A stretch of 64,000 nt of DNA from the NCBI GenBank assembly GCA_036873755.1, contig JAVTVY010018721.1, forward strand, positions 1 to 64,000, written 5' to 3'. Both the position numbers and the translations under genes were made by a program. Each line of letters begins with the position of its first letter. Positions within the stretch are counted from its first letter, which is position 1. The notes beneath the pieces are model-generated. The model was not told the DNA's origin, searched no databases, and was given only the letters and a program-made list of their open reading frames with translations. Source of the DNA: Hanleya hanleyi. Its lineage: Eukaryota > Mollusca > Polyplacophora > Lepidopleurida > Hanleyidae. Shown here piece by piece: positions 44,655 through 56,610 of this stretch.

Positions 44655-45855
44655 TATAATAATAATAAATGCTTTATTTAATGAGGGTTACACAATCAGT
44701 CAGAGACTGTTCTCCCTTGAGGCCCTCAAGAGTACATATTATAATGAGCTATTATTTACAAGTACATTATTATACACATGAATATACATAGCAATGGTTG
44801 ATAGCCACAATGACAGTATCTAAGATCGTTAGCACGTTCTGATGTTTTATATATATATTTAGAGCACATCATGAAGTTTCACTATTTACAAAATTATGTA
44901 CAAGTCTCTTGAAAGAATTCACAGACTCGGCATTGCATATATTTTGGGGTAAACTGTTCCAAATTACTGGACCTGAGTAATGAAGGCTTCTTTTGTAATA
45001 TTCTGTCCTACTTTTAGGTATGTGAAGATGTCCTGCACTTGTTGATCTTAGAGTTCGAACAGTAGTATCAGCAATTTTCTGGAAGAAGTTTGATGAGGGG
45101 TTCACATCTGAATTTAGAATTTTGTATATTGATATGGCCTTTTGTATAAATAATCTCTCAAAAATAGTCATCCAGTTCAGTTGCTTAAAGAGTTGATTTG
45201 ATGGTGTGAGGAAGTCGGCATCAAGTATAATTCTTGCAGCTCTTTTTTGGAGTCTGTGAATTCTTTCAAGATGGCAGTCAGAGGCATTTCCCCAGATTGT
45301 TAGACCATAGTCAATATGTGGCTGAATATACATGCTGTAAAATAAACATTTGGCTTTGATTGATAGCAGGTCTTTGTTTCTAAATAAAATTCCTATGAGA
45401 GATGATATCTTCCTGGTAGTTTCCTCTATATGTATATTCCATGTCAATGTATTGTCAATGTGTATTCCAAGAAGTTTGGTATGTTCGACAGTTTTAATTG
45501 AGACGCCATCAACTAGTATTTTAAAGTTTTCTGAATTAGTATTACACAGTCTTTGTGGGGTGCCAATTAGCATTGCCACAGTTTTTATTAGATTTACAGC
45601 CAGTCGGTTTGTTGTACACCACTGATTAAGCCAATTTATGTCATGATTAAGGACCATCTGTACAACTTCTAGAGATTTATCAGAGTGTGTTACTGTAGCA
45701 TCATCAGCAAAAAGCTCTATTGAGGACTCGGTACAATGAGAAACATCATTTTCAATTAAGAGATCATTTACATAGATTATAAACAATAAAGGTCCCAATA
45801 TTGAACCCTGTGGTACACCTGCCAGAACTTGACTGGACGCTGAATTTGCTGAATC
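44655..45855 (-). mobile_element. 5'-truncated non-LTR retrotransposon (CR1/Jockey-like group)
   Basis: On the minus strand the element ends with ACCCTCATTAAATAAAGC and an ATTATTATT-type tail (44660-44685), a 3' structure common in CR1/Jockey-like LINEs. The 5' end is cut near 45855, where the coding frame meets a TGA. The 1.2 kb retained holds only the back half of the reverse transcriptase. It abuts the outer inverted repeat at 44650. Confidence 0.85.
44869..45852 (-). pseudogene. LINE reverse transcriptase, C-terminal part
   Basis: The frame is open from about 45852. It contains AGVPQGSILGPLLFIIYVND (RT motif B region), ELFADDAT with the catalytic F-A-D-D box, then KLLGIHIDNTLTW and the thumb and connection region typical of LINE proteins, ending at 44869. 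The endonuclease and the front of the RT are missing, so the copy is dead on arrival although this part has no internal stop. Confidence 0.92.
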
Positions 45856-47135
45856 TCAACATAATAAAGTTGAGATAACTCACCTTTCTAAAAATATATA
45901 ATTTACCCTACCTACGGTACTCATGGAAAAATGTTAGGGCCATCATACCATATGTGGAAATTAATATTTTTGCATAATTTATTCCGGCAAGTTGTGAATA
46001 TTTATTCCGTAGGTAAAGAGTTCATAGATGAACTGTCAGCAGCAACGTTAATATATCAATTTATTATCATATACAACAAAGTATCTAAACTACAAACTTG
46101 GTTATGCTGATTGTAAGTTTACTTGACACTCCATGTTAAGTTGTTTTACTGTGACAATTGTATATTTGTTTAAAAGCTGTTTCGAACAGTTATCCATGTA
46201 TTTTCCCCCCATATATCACAGAGAGTGGTTTGGGTGTAAAGGAATGAATTGAATTGAAATTGTATTGTGCAATAAATTAAATTATTATTATTCCCATCCA
46301 AATCTCAGTTTTTTTCCACTGCATTCACAGAGTATAAATTATAATAATGAGAATTTCATTTGAATTTTCTAACTTGATATGTAATAGGTAAAGCCAGAAG
46401 AGAAGGCAGATTTTCTATCTGCGTTCGCTTCTAGGCTTTGCCTATTTCATATTACCTCAGCCACCAGTCAGATTTTTGGACCAGATTCGGGGCCGCGCGC
46501 ATATCGCCGGAAGTGACATCATATATAGTAAAATAGAGGTTTGCCGAACATTTCGATTACTTTTCAAGTCTCCATAATACCTCTGTTGACCTAGCGTTGA
46601 AAAGAATTATCTGGAGTTTATTTTCCCTGTTTATCTGGACAGAGCATATGAAAAGTAGTTCGCTCATGTGCAAAACTGAAGGAGTTGTTCGGCCGGATTC
46701 AAGCTGAACCGTGCGTACGTGGGTTTTCCCCGATACGTCATTGCAACGTAGTAAAGGTCAACTTTCGCTATTGGAGGCAGGGATGATAAATGAGCCTGTG
46801 AAATGGAGCATGCGCTGTGGGGAGGATGCGTGATACTGTGCTTTCAACATGGATGATAATATGGATTCCTAGCCATACAGCACGAGGTACTAATGTCCTA
46901 CATTATCGGAGACCGTGTCGAATGTGAAGACAGATTACAAAGACATTAGCTCCTCACGACTATCGAACTGTTTGCCGAACTCACAGGACAGTAGGCAAAA
47001 GAGGGGTTGTTTTATTACCGAATGGAGCTGTACGGCAAATGCAACGTAGTGGCCCCGGACTGCAGGCTCAATTAAATATTATAGAAATACTGCCCGATGT
47101 TGGAACATAATCGGCCCGTGGTCGCAGTGCAGATT
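45856..47135. other. Intergenic; retroposon tail and small hairpin
   Basis: ATCTCAAC/GTTGAGAT (45853-45876) forms a small stem beside the LINE 5' end. At 46240-46290 GAATTGAATTGAAATTG and AATAAATTAAATTATTATT form a plus-strand retroposon tail. AATAGGTAAAGCC (about 46387) and GGCTTTGCCTATT (about 46435) are the arms of a 65-bp hairpin. No gene was recognised. Confidence 0.45.
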
Positions 47136-47645
47136 CCCAAGCTTGCGAAAAAAAATGCCCCCCCCCCCCCTACCAAACTTTCTGGGCAATCTCCGGAACG
47201 ACAAAAAGTGGAGAGCAGAAGCTCCATGTCTTTATAGTTTATCATATTAGGGTCATTTTGAGCCTATTTGCATAGCCCCCCGAGCAGAGGATCATGGGTA
47301 AATTCAAGATGGCGTCCACGTGGGATACCAGAAAAGTGATGTTTTCGTCATATTTCTTCAAAATGTCTGCTTCTCCGCGATGAAAAGTGGGCAAAAACTA
47401 TTTTATTCCGCATCACATTAATATTTACTAATTTATCAGACAGTTTTTGCATAAATAAAAAATTCGGAAAATCTGACCGAAAAATCGACCAAAAATGCCG
47501 CTTTTGAAAATGACCTCACTGTGACGTCATCACAGCAGCCATCTTGGATTTTTTTTTTACATTTTCTGGTATAGCTTCACCCAAGGGTATAGTGTGGTAA
47601 GTTTCAGTCCCCTAGCTCAAGGGATAAGAAAAATAATTAGGGTTT
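47135..47645. repeat. Dispersed repeat, inverted copy of 16.1-16.68 kb
   Basis: Contains CCCGAGCAGAGGATCATGGG, CACTGTGACGTCATCAC and CCTAGCTCAAGGG in inverted order relative to the 16-kb copy, and a run of 14 C near 47160. Confidence 0.55.
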
Positions 47646-48720
47646 AAATTTTATATATATTATACAGTTTTACTTTGGGTATATAATAAAGAGGAAGCAT
47701 GGCTGAGCGTTGGAACGAACAAAGACGTGACAACTTGGCTAGGTGATAACTCACTCGTTTGATCTGCTCTGTCCTACGGAAGCATAGAAGGGACATGGAA
47801 AAAAAATCAAAATTATCTCGGATCTCGGGGTCCGAGATAATTTTGAAAAAAACAACAAATGCAAAATAACTCTGCATTTTCATTCGACGATTATCTCGGG
47901 GACCGAGATACTTCTGAAAAAAAAAAAAAAATCTGTGTTCACTGGTGCCTGAAGATCGCGGATCTGACCGAAAGCGCTCTTTGCAGGTTCTAAACAACGA
48001 TCATTATAATGGTTCAGTTGCACATTATTGGGAGAACGAAGAGGAGTATGTCGGTGCACTGACCCATGACCTAAGCAGATTCTTCAGCTACTGGTTTGTA
48101 TAATTCCATTCTGCCTTATCTTTTAAGCCAGGGTAATATTTTGAACTGGTGATATCTGGCATAGTTTTATGTAATATTTGCCAAATTGCATATTATGCTA
48201 ATCATAAAGACAATTTCTTTGAATACCGGGAAATATAGTACCTATTTATAAAATTATGGTAGTTATCACCACTTCAAAATATTGTCCTGTGTTAAAAGGT
48301 AGGACAAAGTGTATACGGACCAGAACGATCGGTCTGTGCTTCAACTATACACGCCCCCACCCCCAGCTCCTCCAGACCACATGCAATTTTGGGAAAAATC
48401 GTGGGGCGACAAGATAAACCAAATATCATTCCAGACAAATTGAATATCAGTCAATAATGTATCACTTTTATTCCAGAACATTGACTTTGTTGAAATAAAT
48501 TGAAAATATAAGCCATAATTTGTAATTTTATTTGCCGAAAATCGACTAAAACTCGTCTCTGACAACAGAGCTTCGAGGACCCTCGCCTAAAGTTCTGGGA
48601 TAGTTGAGCGCCCTCCCTCGCCCATTCTCAAGCAGCTTCTGTCGCCCATGATCCAAACCTGATTTAAGGCCAGTTGATAATAAGTCAGTATATCGACTCC
48701 CAAAAGATCCTGTTTCTTTA
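47646..48720. other. Intergenic; duplicated TCTCGG-CCGAGA palindromes
   Basis: AATTATCTCGG...CCGAGATAATT (about 47810-47845) and GATTATCTCGGGGACCGAGAT (about 47890-47910, first 20 bases) repeat the same stem, beside poly-A runs. No coding exon is supported. Confidence 0.4.
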
Positions 48721-48730
48721 GATGGGTAAT

Positions 48731-48828
48731 CAATCTAATTAAAATTATATCCTATCTGCTCCCCCATTTGGATATATCGCGATATATCCAAATGGGGGAG
48801 CAGATAGGATATAATTTTAATTAGATTG
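48731..48828. mobile_element. Perfect 98-bp palindrome flanked by 10-bp direct repeats
   Basis: The two 49-base halves are exact inverses with no spacer (centre 48779/48780, ATATCGCGATAT). The ends read CAATCTAATTAAAATTAT. GATGGGTAAT occurs directly on both sides (48721-48730 and 48829-48838). The 10-bp duplication and the CAATCT-ATTAAAA start are close to those of the 390-bp MITE at 8315, so this is probably a minimal MULE-type MITE. Confidence 0.85.
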
Positions 48829-49129
48829 GATGGGTAATTGGCCCCAGGTCAGGTGCAACACAAAAGTATCAAAATAAAATACTTCCAATACAAGAAATTG
48901 TTCAATTGGCATACAATATTATATTGTATAGTGACAGTAGTAAAAAACAACCTGCACAGGCCTTATTTTCCAGGGAGGTAACTCTTGGTGCCCTTTTTTC
49001 GGGGCCTGCCTATCAAGTCAATGGGATGGGTGCATGTAAAATTAGGATTTTTTCCGAAGATATAAAAAGCGGAACACGGACTTTACCCCTACAATAGGGG
49101 TCTGTATTATACAATATAAGGGAAAATGC

Positions 49130-49620
49130 CTGTATGTGGTATGGGGATGGTCATTTTTTTTCGTTTGCTTTACTATGGGTTGTGGGGTCTCGTTTTTCTC
49201 GTCTCGCCGAGAAAAACACAATGGGAGGGGTCCCGGAGCGAATCGGTGAAATTTTGGGGAAAAGTCACCGAGGTCTGTATATAGGCTCATACTGGCTATA
49301 TGGGGGGAGGGGTGGTCAATTTTTTTTGTGGGTGTTACTATGGGTTGTGGGGTCTCGTTTTTCTCGTCTCGCCGAGAAAAACACAATGGGAGGGGTCCCG
49401 GAGCGAATCGGTGAAATTTTTGGGAAAAGTCACCGAGGTCTGTATATAGGCTCATACTGGCTATATGGGGGAGAGGTGGTCAATTTTTTTGTGGGTGTTA
49501 CTATGGGTTGTGGGGTCTCGTTTTTCTCGTCTCGCCGAGAAAAACACAATGGGAGGGGTCCCGGAGCGAATCGGTGAAATTTTTGGGAAAAGTCACCGAG
49601 GTCTGTATATAGGCTCATAT
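49130..49620. repeat. About 165-bp tandem repeat, three units
   Basis: Units share TATGGGTTGTGGGGTCTCG, TCTCGCCGAGAAAAACACAA and GAGCGAATCGGTGAAA. They recur at 51118-51607 and inverted at about 61510-61980. Long ORFs in several frames here are repeat artefacts. Confidence 0.8.
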
Positions 49621-50574
49621 AGCTCCATACTGGATATATGGTAGTATAGGTTCAACCTGGGAAATTCACACACGTTCATTGTGATATGGGTTGTTTGGAT
49701 TTGTTTTTCACGTGTCATTTAGAACACGATGGGAAGGGTCTCGGAGCGCAACGGTGAAATTTTTGGAAAAGTACCATATAGCCCATATAGTCCCATACAG
49801 GCTATATGGGGGTATAGGTTCGACCTGGGAAATTCACACACGTTCATTGTGATATGGGTTGTTTGGATTTGTTTTTCACGTTTCGTCATTTAGAACACGA
49901 TGGGAAGGGTTTCGAAGCGAAACGGTGAAATTTTTGGAAAAAGTTCACCGAGGCCTGGGTAAGCCCATAGGCCTATACTGCATGGCTATAGGATATAGGC
50001 TCATACGGGGTGGACGTTTTGGGGTCTAGGTGAACCCCTAATGATCCTATGGTGTCGTATGAGGTCTTATTTTGAAGCTCTCGTGGAGGAGCATCCGACT
50101 GGACTAATAGTTCGTCCGTTTTCAATATTCTGCGCATGCGCAGTCTGGCCCGTAGTATAGAAAGCAGTCATTTTGGGGCGTTTGTGGGTGTGTGTTTGGG
50201 GTAGAGATGGACCGCTATGGGTCCGAATGGGTCGTGGAAGGTGTGAAAGTGAAGCTTGTGTGGAGTAGAGTCAGAATGGCGTGTTTTTAAAATGCAAGTC
50301 GCGTCAGTCTGCGCATGCGCCGTTGGTTGTAGTAAGTCAAGTGGCCATTTTGAGGCAGTGCAGGAAGGTATTTGGTGTCGAGATGGACCATCTTTGGTCC
50401 GATTGTGTCGTGGGAGGTGTTATCTTGTAGCTCTCGGGATGTACATCCAGATTGGAGGGATGTTCACGTCATCTGTGACGTCATCGGTGACGTCATCAGT
50501 AGGAGTAGTAGCGAAAGTGGGCATTTTGGGGCAGTGAAGGAAGGTATTTGGTGTAAAGATGGACCATCCATATC
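49621..50574. repeat. GP-C arm block: TATATGGG units, NRF1 and CRE sites
   Basis: Two units with TTCACACACGTTCATTGTG, then CGTTTTGGGGTCTAGGTG, GCGCATGCGC sites near 50130 and 50310, and the CRE pair TGACGTCATCGGTGACGTCA near 50477. Repeated at 51.61-52.56 kb and inverted at 60.69-61.5 kb. Confidence 0.7.
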
Positions 50575-50950
50575 TGTCACACATTATACCACATCTTTGT
50601 TGTGTTATACCACATCTGTCCTGCATTATACCATATATGTCCTGTATTATACCATACCTGTCCTATGTTATACAATATCTGTCCTGTATTATACCAAGTC
50701 CGTCCTGTATTGTACCATATTTGTCCTCTTTTATACCATATATGTCCTGTATTATACCAAATCTGCCCTGTATTATACAGTATCTGTCCTGTATTATACC
50801 AAATCTGTGCTGTATTATACCAAATCTGTACTGTATTATACAATATCTGTCCTGTGTTATACCATATCTGTGCTGTATTATACAATATCTGTCCTGTATT
50901 ATACAATATCTGTCCAGTATTCTGCAATATATGTTCTGTATTATACCGAT
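50575..50950. repeat. 21-bp satellite, first block
   Basis: Unit TGTCCTGTATTATACCATATC (first 20 bases typical), about 18 copies with small changes. Since 21 is seven codons, frames stay open on both strands. Confidence 0.9.
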
Positions 50951-52562
50951 ACATATCGGGGAATATCGGTCCCCGGGCTTATCGGGGCCTGCCTATCAAG
51001 TCAATGGGATGGGTGCATGTAAAATTAGGATCTTTTCCGAAGATATAAAAAGCGGAACACGGACTTTACCCCTACAATAGGGGTCTGTATTATACAATAT
51101 AAGGGAAAATGCCTGTATGTGGTATGGGGATGGTCATTTTTTTTCGTTTGCTTTACTATGGGTTGTGGGGTCTCGTTTTTCTCGTCTCGCCGAGAAAAAC
51201 ACAATGGGAGGGGTCCCGGAGCGAATCGGTGAAATTTTTGGGAAAAGTCACCGAGGTCTGTATATAGGCTCATACTGGCTATATGGGGGAGGGGTGGTCA
51301 ATTTTTTGTTGTGGGCTTTACTATGGGTTGTGGGGTCTCGTTTTTCTCGTCTCGCCGAGAAAAACACAATGGGAGGGGTCCCGGAGCGAATCGGTGAAAT
51401 TTTTGGGGAAAGTCACCGAGGTCTGTATATAGGCTCATACTGGCTATATGGGGGGAGGGGTGGTCAATTTTTTTTTGTGGGTGTTACTATGGGTTGTGGG
51501 GTCTCGTTTTTCTCGTCTCGCCGAGAAAAACACAATGGGAGGGGTCCCGGAGCGAATCGGTGAAATTTTTGGGAAAAGTCACCGAGGTCTGTATATAGGC
51601 TCATATAGCTCCATACTGGCTATGGGAGGGATAGGTCCATCCTGGGAAATTCACACACGTTCATTGTGATATGGATTGTTTGGTCTTGTTTTTCACGTCT
51701 CGTCATTTAGAACACGATGGGAAGGGTCTCGGAGCGCAACGGTGAAATTTTTGGAAAAGTACCATATAGCCCATATAGTCCCATACTGGCTATATGGGGG
51801 TATAGGTTCAACCTGGGAAATTCACACACGTTCATTGTGATATGGGTTGTTTGGATTTGTTTTTCACGTTTCGTCATTTAGAACACGATGGGAAGGGTTT
51901 CGAAGCGAAACGGTGAAATTTTTGGAAAAAGTTCACCGAGGCCTGGGTAAGCCCATAGGCCTATACTGCATGGCTATAGGATATAGGCTCATACGGGGTG
52001 GACGTTTTGGGGTCTAGGTGAACCCCTAATGATCCTATGGTGTCGTATGAGGTCTTATTTTGAAGCTCTCGTGGAGGAGCATCCGACTGGACTAATAGTT
52101 CGTCCGTTTTCAATATTCTGCGCATGCGCAGTCTGGCCCGTAGTATAGAAAGCAGTCATTTTGGGGCGTTTGTGGGTGTGTGTTTGGGGTAGAGATGGAC
52201 CGCTATGGGTCCGAATGGGTCGTGGAAGGTGTCAAAGTGAAGCTTGTGTGGAGTAGAGTCAGAATGGCGTGTTTTTAAAATGCAAGTCGCGTCAGTCTGC
52301 GCATGCGCCGTTGGTTGTAGTAAGTCAAGTGGCCATTTTGAGGCAGTGCAGGAAGGTATTTGGTGTCGAGATGGACCATCTTTGGTCCGATTGTGTCGTG
52401 GGAGGTGTTATCTTGTAGCTCTCGGGATGTACATCCAGATTGGAGGGATGTTCACGTCATCTGTGACGTCATCGGTGACGTCATCAGTAGGAGTAGTAGC
52501 GAAAGTGGGCATTTTGGGGCAGTGAAGGAAGCTATTTGGTGTAGAGATGGACCATCCATATC

Positions 52563-53400
52563 TGTCACGCATTATACCATATCTTTGTTGTGTTATACCA
52601 CATCTGTCCTGCATTATACCATATATGTCCTGTATTATACCATACCTGTTCTATGTTATACAATATCTGTCCTGTATTATACCAAATCTGTCCTGTATTG
52701 TACCATATTTGTTCTCTATTATACCATATATGTCCTGTATTATACCAAATCTGCCCTATATTATACAGTATCTGTCCTGTATTATACCAAATCTGTGCTG
52801 TATTATACCAAATCTGTGCTGTATTATACAATATATGTCCTGTGTTATACCATATCTGTGCTGTATTATACAATATCTGTCCTGTATTACACAATATCTG
52901 TCCAGTATTCTGCAATATATGTTCTGTATTATACCGAATCTGTCCTGTATTATACAGTATCTGTCCTGTATTGTACCATATATGTCCTGTATTATACCAT
53001 ATCTGCTCTGTATTATACAATATTTCTCCTCTATTATACCATATCTGTGCTGCATTATACCATATCTGTCCTGTATTGTACCATATATGTCCTGTATTAT
53101 ACCAAATCTGTGCTGTAATATACAATATTTGCCCTCTATTATACCATATCTGTGCTGTATTATACCATATCTGTCCTGAATTATACCATATCTGTGCTGT
53201 ATTATGCAATATCTGTCATGTGTTATACAATATCTGTGCTGTATTATACAGTATCTGTCCTGTATTATACCAAATCTGTGCTGTATTATACAATATGTGT
53301 CCTGTATTATACCGTATATGTCCTGTATTATACCAAATCTGTGCTGTATTATAACATATCTGTCCTGTATTGTACCATATATGTTCTGTATTATACAATC
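52563..53400. repeat. 21-bp satellite, second block
   Basis: About 40 copies of the same unit, ending in TATTATACAATCGGATAGC just before the 3' module of zfC1. The junction to that module is the same as in GP-B, where the satellite is absent. The satellite therefore expanded inside GP-C. Confidence 0.9.
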
Positions 53401-53674
53401 GGATAGCCGTTGTCGTGAATAACAACAAGTTCAGCAATGTTCATACAGTTTATTATCCCCAATGTTACATCATACCCATGCTGAGAGAGTCGCCCTGGGC
53501 ATGTTTAGTATGTTCACAGCAAAACAAATTGAAATATTAAACACCATGTTTTATTATTTAACGCACCGTCACATTAGGTACAAGTGTTTACTGAGCTCAA
53601 GTCAACGATCAGCATATAGACATATAGAGTATGTACGGCATGTTATGGTATTCATCAGTGCACGGGTGACGCAT

Positions 53675-54592
53675 TCAGCCGAGGAGGTCGGTCAGCTTGG
53701 TAACGAAAAACGTAACATTGGTCACCCTCTCCACTGTCCACTTGGTGTTGGGGCGTTGTTGTTGGGCCCATTCCAAGGGATCCACGGTGTCCAGTTTCTC
53801 CAGCATCGTCTCTAGCGACACCCGGTTAATGATAATGACGGTTGGTCAAAAACCTGGATGTTACTGCTCGGGTAAAAGTATCGGACTTGGACTGTCTCCT
53901 TATGCTGCATCACATAACCAAACGCCAGATTCAATTTGAAGGCCGTAGTTTGATCGTTGAAGATGGCTTCCACGTAGCTACGTAGACGGGCGAGGTCGGT
54001 CAGTCGGAAATTTTAGATATCTTGAATAGGGCGATGACGGTTGAAACAGTGCCGTATCATGGGCCAATGGCGCCGATAGATGTCACTCACTGGATGGGCG
54101 TCCTGTAAGATATCGCTAGGAACATTTATGGACTCGTCCAGAAAATGTTCGATGTTGTCAGGCGTATGACTCGAAACCGTAACGGTGGGGTCCGGCTGGA
54201 TATCCAGGCTCTTATGAACTGTGGGTACAGGCGGGCTCTCTGTGATCGCATCACCAGTGGCGTTCGTCTCCTCGGTCTCATCTTCACTGGGTCCGACCCT
54301 CCTGGGTGCCTCTTTAGTGGGAATTTGTCGCCCAAACCGTAGAGACGGGGCATGAATCAAACGCTGATGCTGTCTTAACTGACTGCGTCCTTTGAAGAGT
54401 TGACCATAATCCTTAGTGTTCCGTCGCGCCCTCGTGGAATGAGCGTTCGTGGCGCAGTAAAGGATCCTTCCGATTAAATGACCGTGCGCAGGTTATACAA
54501 GTATACCGTGCATCGTTGTGGGTGGAGGCCTTGTGGCGGTGCAAGTCGTGCAGACGAGCAAACTGCTTCTGGCAAGTTGTGCAAGTGAACAT
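53675..54592 (-). pseudogene. zfC1: type-2 zinc-finger gene with several stops
   Basis: Starts at ATG 54592 below TATAAAAG. Finger 1 (CTTCQKQFARLHDLHRH) and finger 2 read through. A two-base loss before finger 3 gives an early TAA (near 54418). The linker and domain are open from 54360 to 54013, where a tyrosine codon has become TAA. The end has further changes near 53830. The early lesion is shared with zfC4, its mirror partner. Confidence 0.85.
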
Positions 54593-55186
54593 CTTGGTGG
54601 TTGACAGAGTGTTTGATGAAACGGCCAGGCCGCTTCCCTTTTATAGCACGCTAGCTGGTGATCTATTTTTAGCACACTCAGTTCAACTATCCCCAAGTCG
54701 AGGGCCGAGATGTACTGGCGTACGACTGAGCCGCATTGTGTGTGTGTGTGTGTGTGTGTGTGCGTGCGTGTGTGTGTGTGTGGGAAGTGGATTTTACATC
54801 CGGGATCTTGTCAACACCTGAGTTTCCCAGAGGGTTTTTCCCATCGTTCTTCCGTCTTCCATCCGGGTACTGTGGTTTTACATCCGTGTCCTCATCTTAC
54901 ATCCGTGTTTTTCATGAGCCGCATTGCGCGCGTGTGTGTGTTTGTGTTTTTGTCCATTCGTGCACAATGTAGAATTACGTTCTCTTCGAAAACTTCCTCT
55001 CATCGCATCAATATGCTCAGACCCATTCAAAATGAACACAACCAAGAGACATCAACAACAACAGGCACATTGCGTAATACACGTTTTATTATCCTCACAC
55101 CATCACCACCACCACCACCTGGCGTTGACACCGTCAACGATCAGCATGTAGACAAATAGAGTATGTACGACTTGCTATGGTATTCA

Positions 55187-56101
55187 TCAGTGCATGAGTG
55201 ACGCATTCAGGCGATGGGGGTGGTCGGTCAGCTTGGTAACGAAAAACGTGACATTGGTCACCCTCTGTACGACCCATTGTGTGTTGGGGCGTTGTTGTTG
55301 GGCCCATTCCAAGGGATCCACGGTGTCCAGTTTCTCCAGCATCGCCTCTAGCGACGCCCGGTTAATGATGGTAAACGGTTGGTCAAATACCCGGATGTTA
55401 CTGCTCGGGTAAAAATATCGGGCTTGGTCTGTGGCCTTATGCTGCAGCACATAACCAAACGCCAGATTCAACTTGAAGGCCGTAGTTTGATCGTTGAAGA
55501 TGGCTTCCACGTAGCTGCGTAGACGGGCGAGGTCGGTCAGTCGGAAATTGTAGATATCTTGAATAGGGCGATGACGGTAGAAACAGTGCCGGATCATGGG
55601 CCAATGGCGCCGATAGATGTCACTCACTGGATGGTCTTCGTGTAACAGATCGCTAAGAACATTTATGGGCTCGTCCACGAAGTGTACTTTGCCCTCCACG
55701 TCGTACAAAATCTGGCCCAAGGTCTTGTCGTCGGAATTTGATTGTTGAATTAGGGCGACATCATCATCGGCCCTCGTGCGATGGGTGGGAGTTCCCCCTG
55801 TCTCGATATTGGTGCCTACGGGCTCTTCTACCTGCAAACGTGGCTGCGGAACAGGGTGTCGTGTGCGTTGGTGTCGCAGCAACTGACTGGTCAGTTTGAA
55901 AAGCCGACCACATTCTTCGCATGGACGCTTGGGTACTTCATGGCGTGCACGTGTGTGGCGCTGTAAATGATCCGGGCGCTGAAACGACAGTGTACATATC
56001 GTACAGCTATACCGGGCGGTTCCTTCGTGCTTGGTAGCCTCATGGCGGCGCAAGTCGTGCAGACGAGTGAACGATTTCGAGCACGTAGTACAAGTGAACA
56101 T
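55187..56101 (-). CDS. zfC2: three-finger C2H2 protein, type 1, intact (304 aa)
   Basis: ATG 56101 opens finger 1 directly; TATAAAG lies at 56148-56154. Fingers: Cys4/Cys7/His20/His25, Cys33/Cys36/His49/His54, Cys61/Cys64/His77/His82. The type-1 linker follows (PVGTNIETGGTPTHR, DDDVALIQQSN, LYDVEGKVHF), then the ~150-residue domain with HWPMIRHCF, AIFNDQTTAFKLNLAFGY and NVTFFVTKLTD. A five-C run near the end shifts the last residues to PHRLNASLMH, as in zfC3; zfB4 with four C ends at PIG. A nuclear DNA-binding role is likely, target unknown. It is the best candidate for a functional GP gene, having an intact frame, fingers and TATA box. Confidence 0.85.
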   Translation of the reverse strand: MFTCTTCSKSFTRLHDLRRHEATKHEGTARYSCTICTLSFQRPDHLQRHTRARHEVPKRPCEECGRLFKLTSQLLRHQRTRHPVPQPRLQVEEPVGTNIETGGTPTHRTRADDDVALIQQSNSDDKTLGQILYDVEGKVHFVDEPINVLSDLLHEDHPVSDIYRRHWPMIRHCFYRHRPIQDIYNFRLTDLARLRSYVEAIFNDQTTAFKLNLAFGYVLQHKATDQARYFYPSSNIRVFDQPFTIINRASLEAMLEKLDTVDPLEWAQQQRPNTQWVVQRVTNVTFFVTKLTDHPHRLNASLMH

Positions 56102-56147
56102 CTTGGTGGTTGATAGAATGTCTGATGAAACGGCCAGGCCGCTTCCC

Positions 56148-56195
56148 CTTTATAGCACGCTAGCTGGTAATCTATTTTTAGCACACTCTACCCCA
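56148..56195 (-). promoter_or_regulatory. Core promoter of zfC2
   Basis: TATAAAG (56148-56154), GCTAGCGTGC upstream of it and CTAAAAATAG (about 56176-56185, MEF2-type). The leader is about 20 nt if transcription starts at the CAGACA-type initiator. Confidence 0.65.
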
Positions 56196-56409
56196 GGTCG
56201 AGGATCGAGACTGGTGTACTGGTGTACGACTGAGCCGCATTGCCCGCGCGCGTGTGTGTGTGTGTGTGTGAGTGCGTGTGTATGTGTGGGCTGTGGATTT
56301 TACATCCGAGATCTTGTCAACATCCGGGTTTCCAAGTTGGTTTTTCTCGTCGTTCCTCCGTCTTCCATCCGGGTACTGTGGTTTTACATCCGGGTTCCCC
56401 GTCTTACAG

Positions 56410-56610
56410 CCGGGTTTTGGACACCTGTTGACCTCAAAACTACTTCCGCTTCCGTTCACGTGAACGGAACTGACCTTTGGCCCCTGCGCGCAATTTTTAT
56501 TGTTTTGTCAGCGCACGCAGGGGCCAAAGGTCAGTTCCGGTCACGTGAACGGAAGCGCAAGTGACCTCACAGAGGTCATATGCAAATTATTGAGGTCAAC
56601 AGGTGTCCAA
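56410..56610. repeat. GP-C central hairpin
   Basis: GACCTTTGGCCCCTGCGCGC and its inverse around TTTATTGTTTTG near 56500. Both sides have TTCACGTGAAC, and the right side has ATGCAAAT and GAGGTCAACAGGTGTCC. Homologous to the GP-B centre. Confidence 0.75.

Larger units (their letters stand above)
49001..52936. repeat. 1.98-kb tandem duplication in the GP-C left arm
   Basis: GGGGCCTGCCTATCAAG starts at 49001 and again at 50984. The two copies run in parallel into the 21-bp satellite (to about 50949 and 52936) with few differences. The right arm has one copy only (about 60.69-62.13 kb), so the duplication occurred after the palindrome formed. Confidence 0.85.

Noticed and set aside
46387..46452. 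Possible tRNA or structured RNA at the 65-bp hairpin
   Set aside because: It is a simple stem with no cloverleaf or A/B box pattern visible.
47644..47997. 117-codon minus-strand ORF with a phenylalanine run
   Set aside because: It spans poly-A tracts and duplicated TCTCGG palindromes; low-complexity and no family.
49134..51563. ORFs of about 147 codons with VGSRFSRLAEKNTMGG
   Set aside because: They follow the 165-bp repeat units exactly and appear inverted in the right arm; no start or domain evidence.
54736..54972. Cysteine/valine-rich ORFs (VCVCVC)
   Set aside because: They are translations of GT/CA microsatellites, repeated at 20.88, 27.17, 56.25, 56.75 and 58.24 kb.
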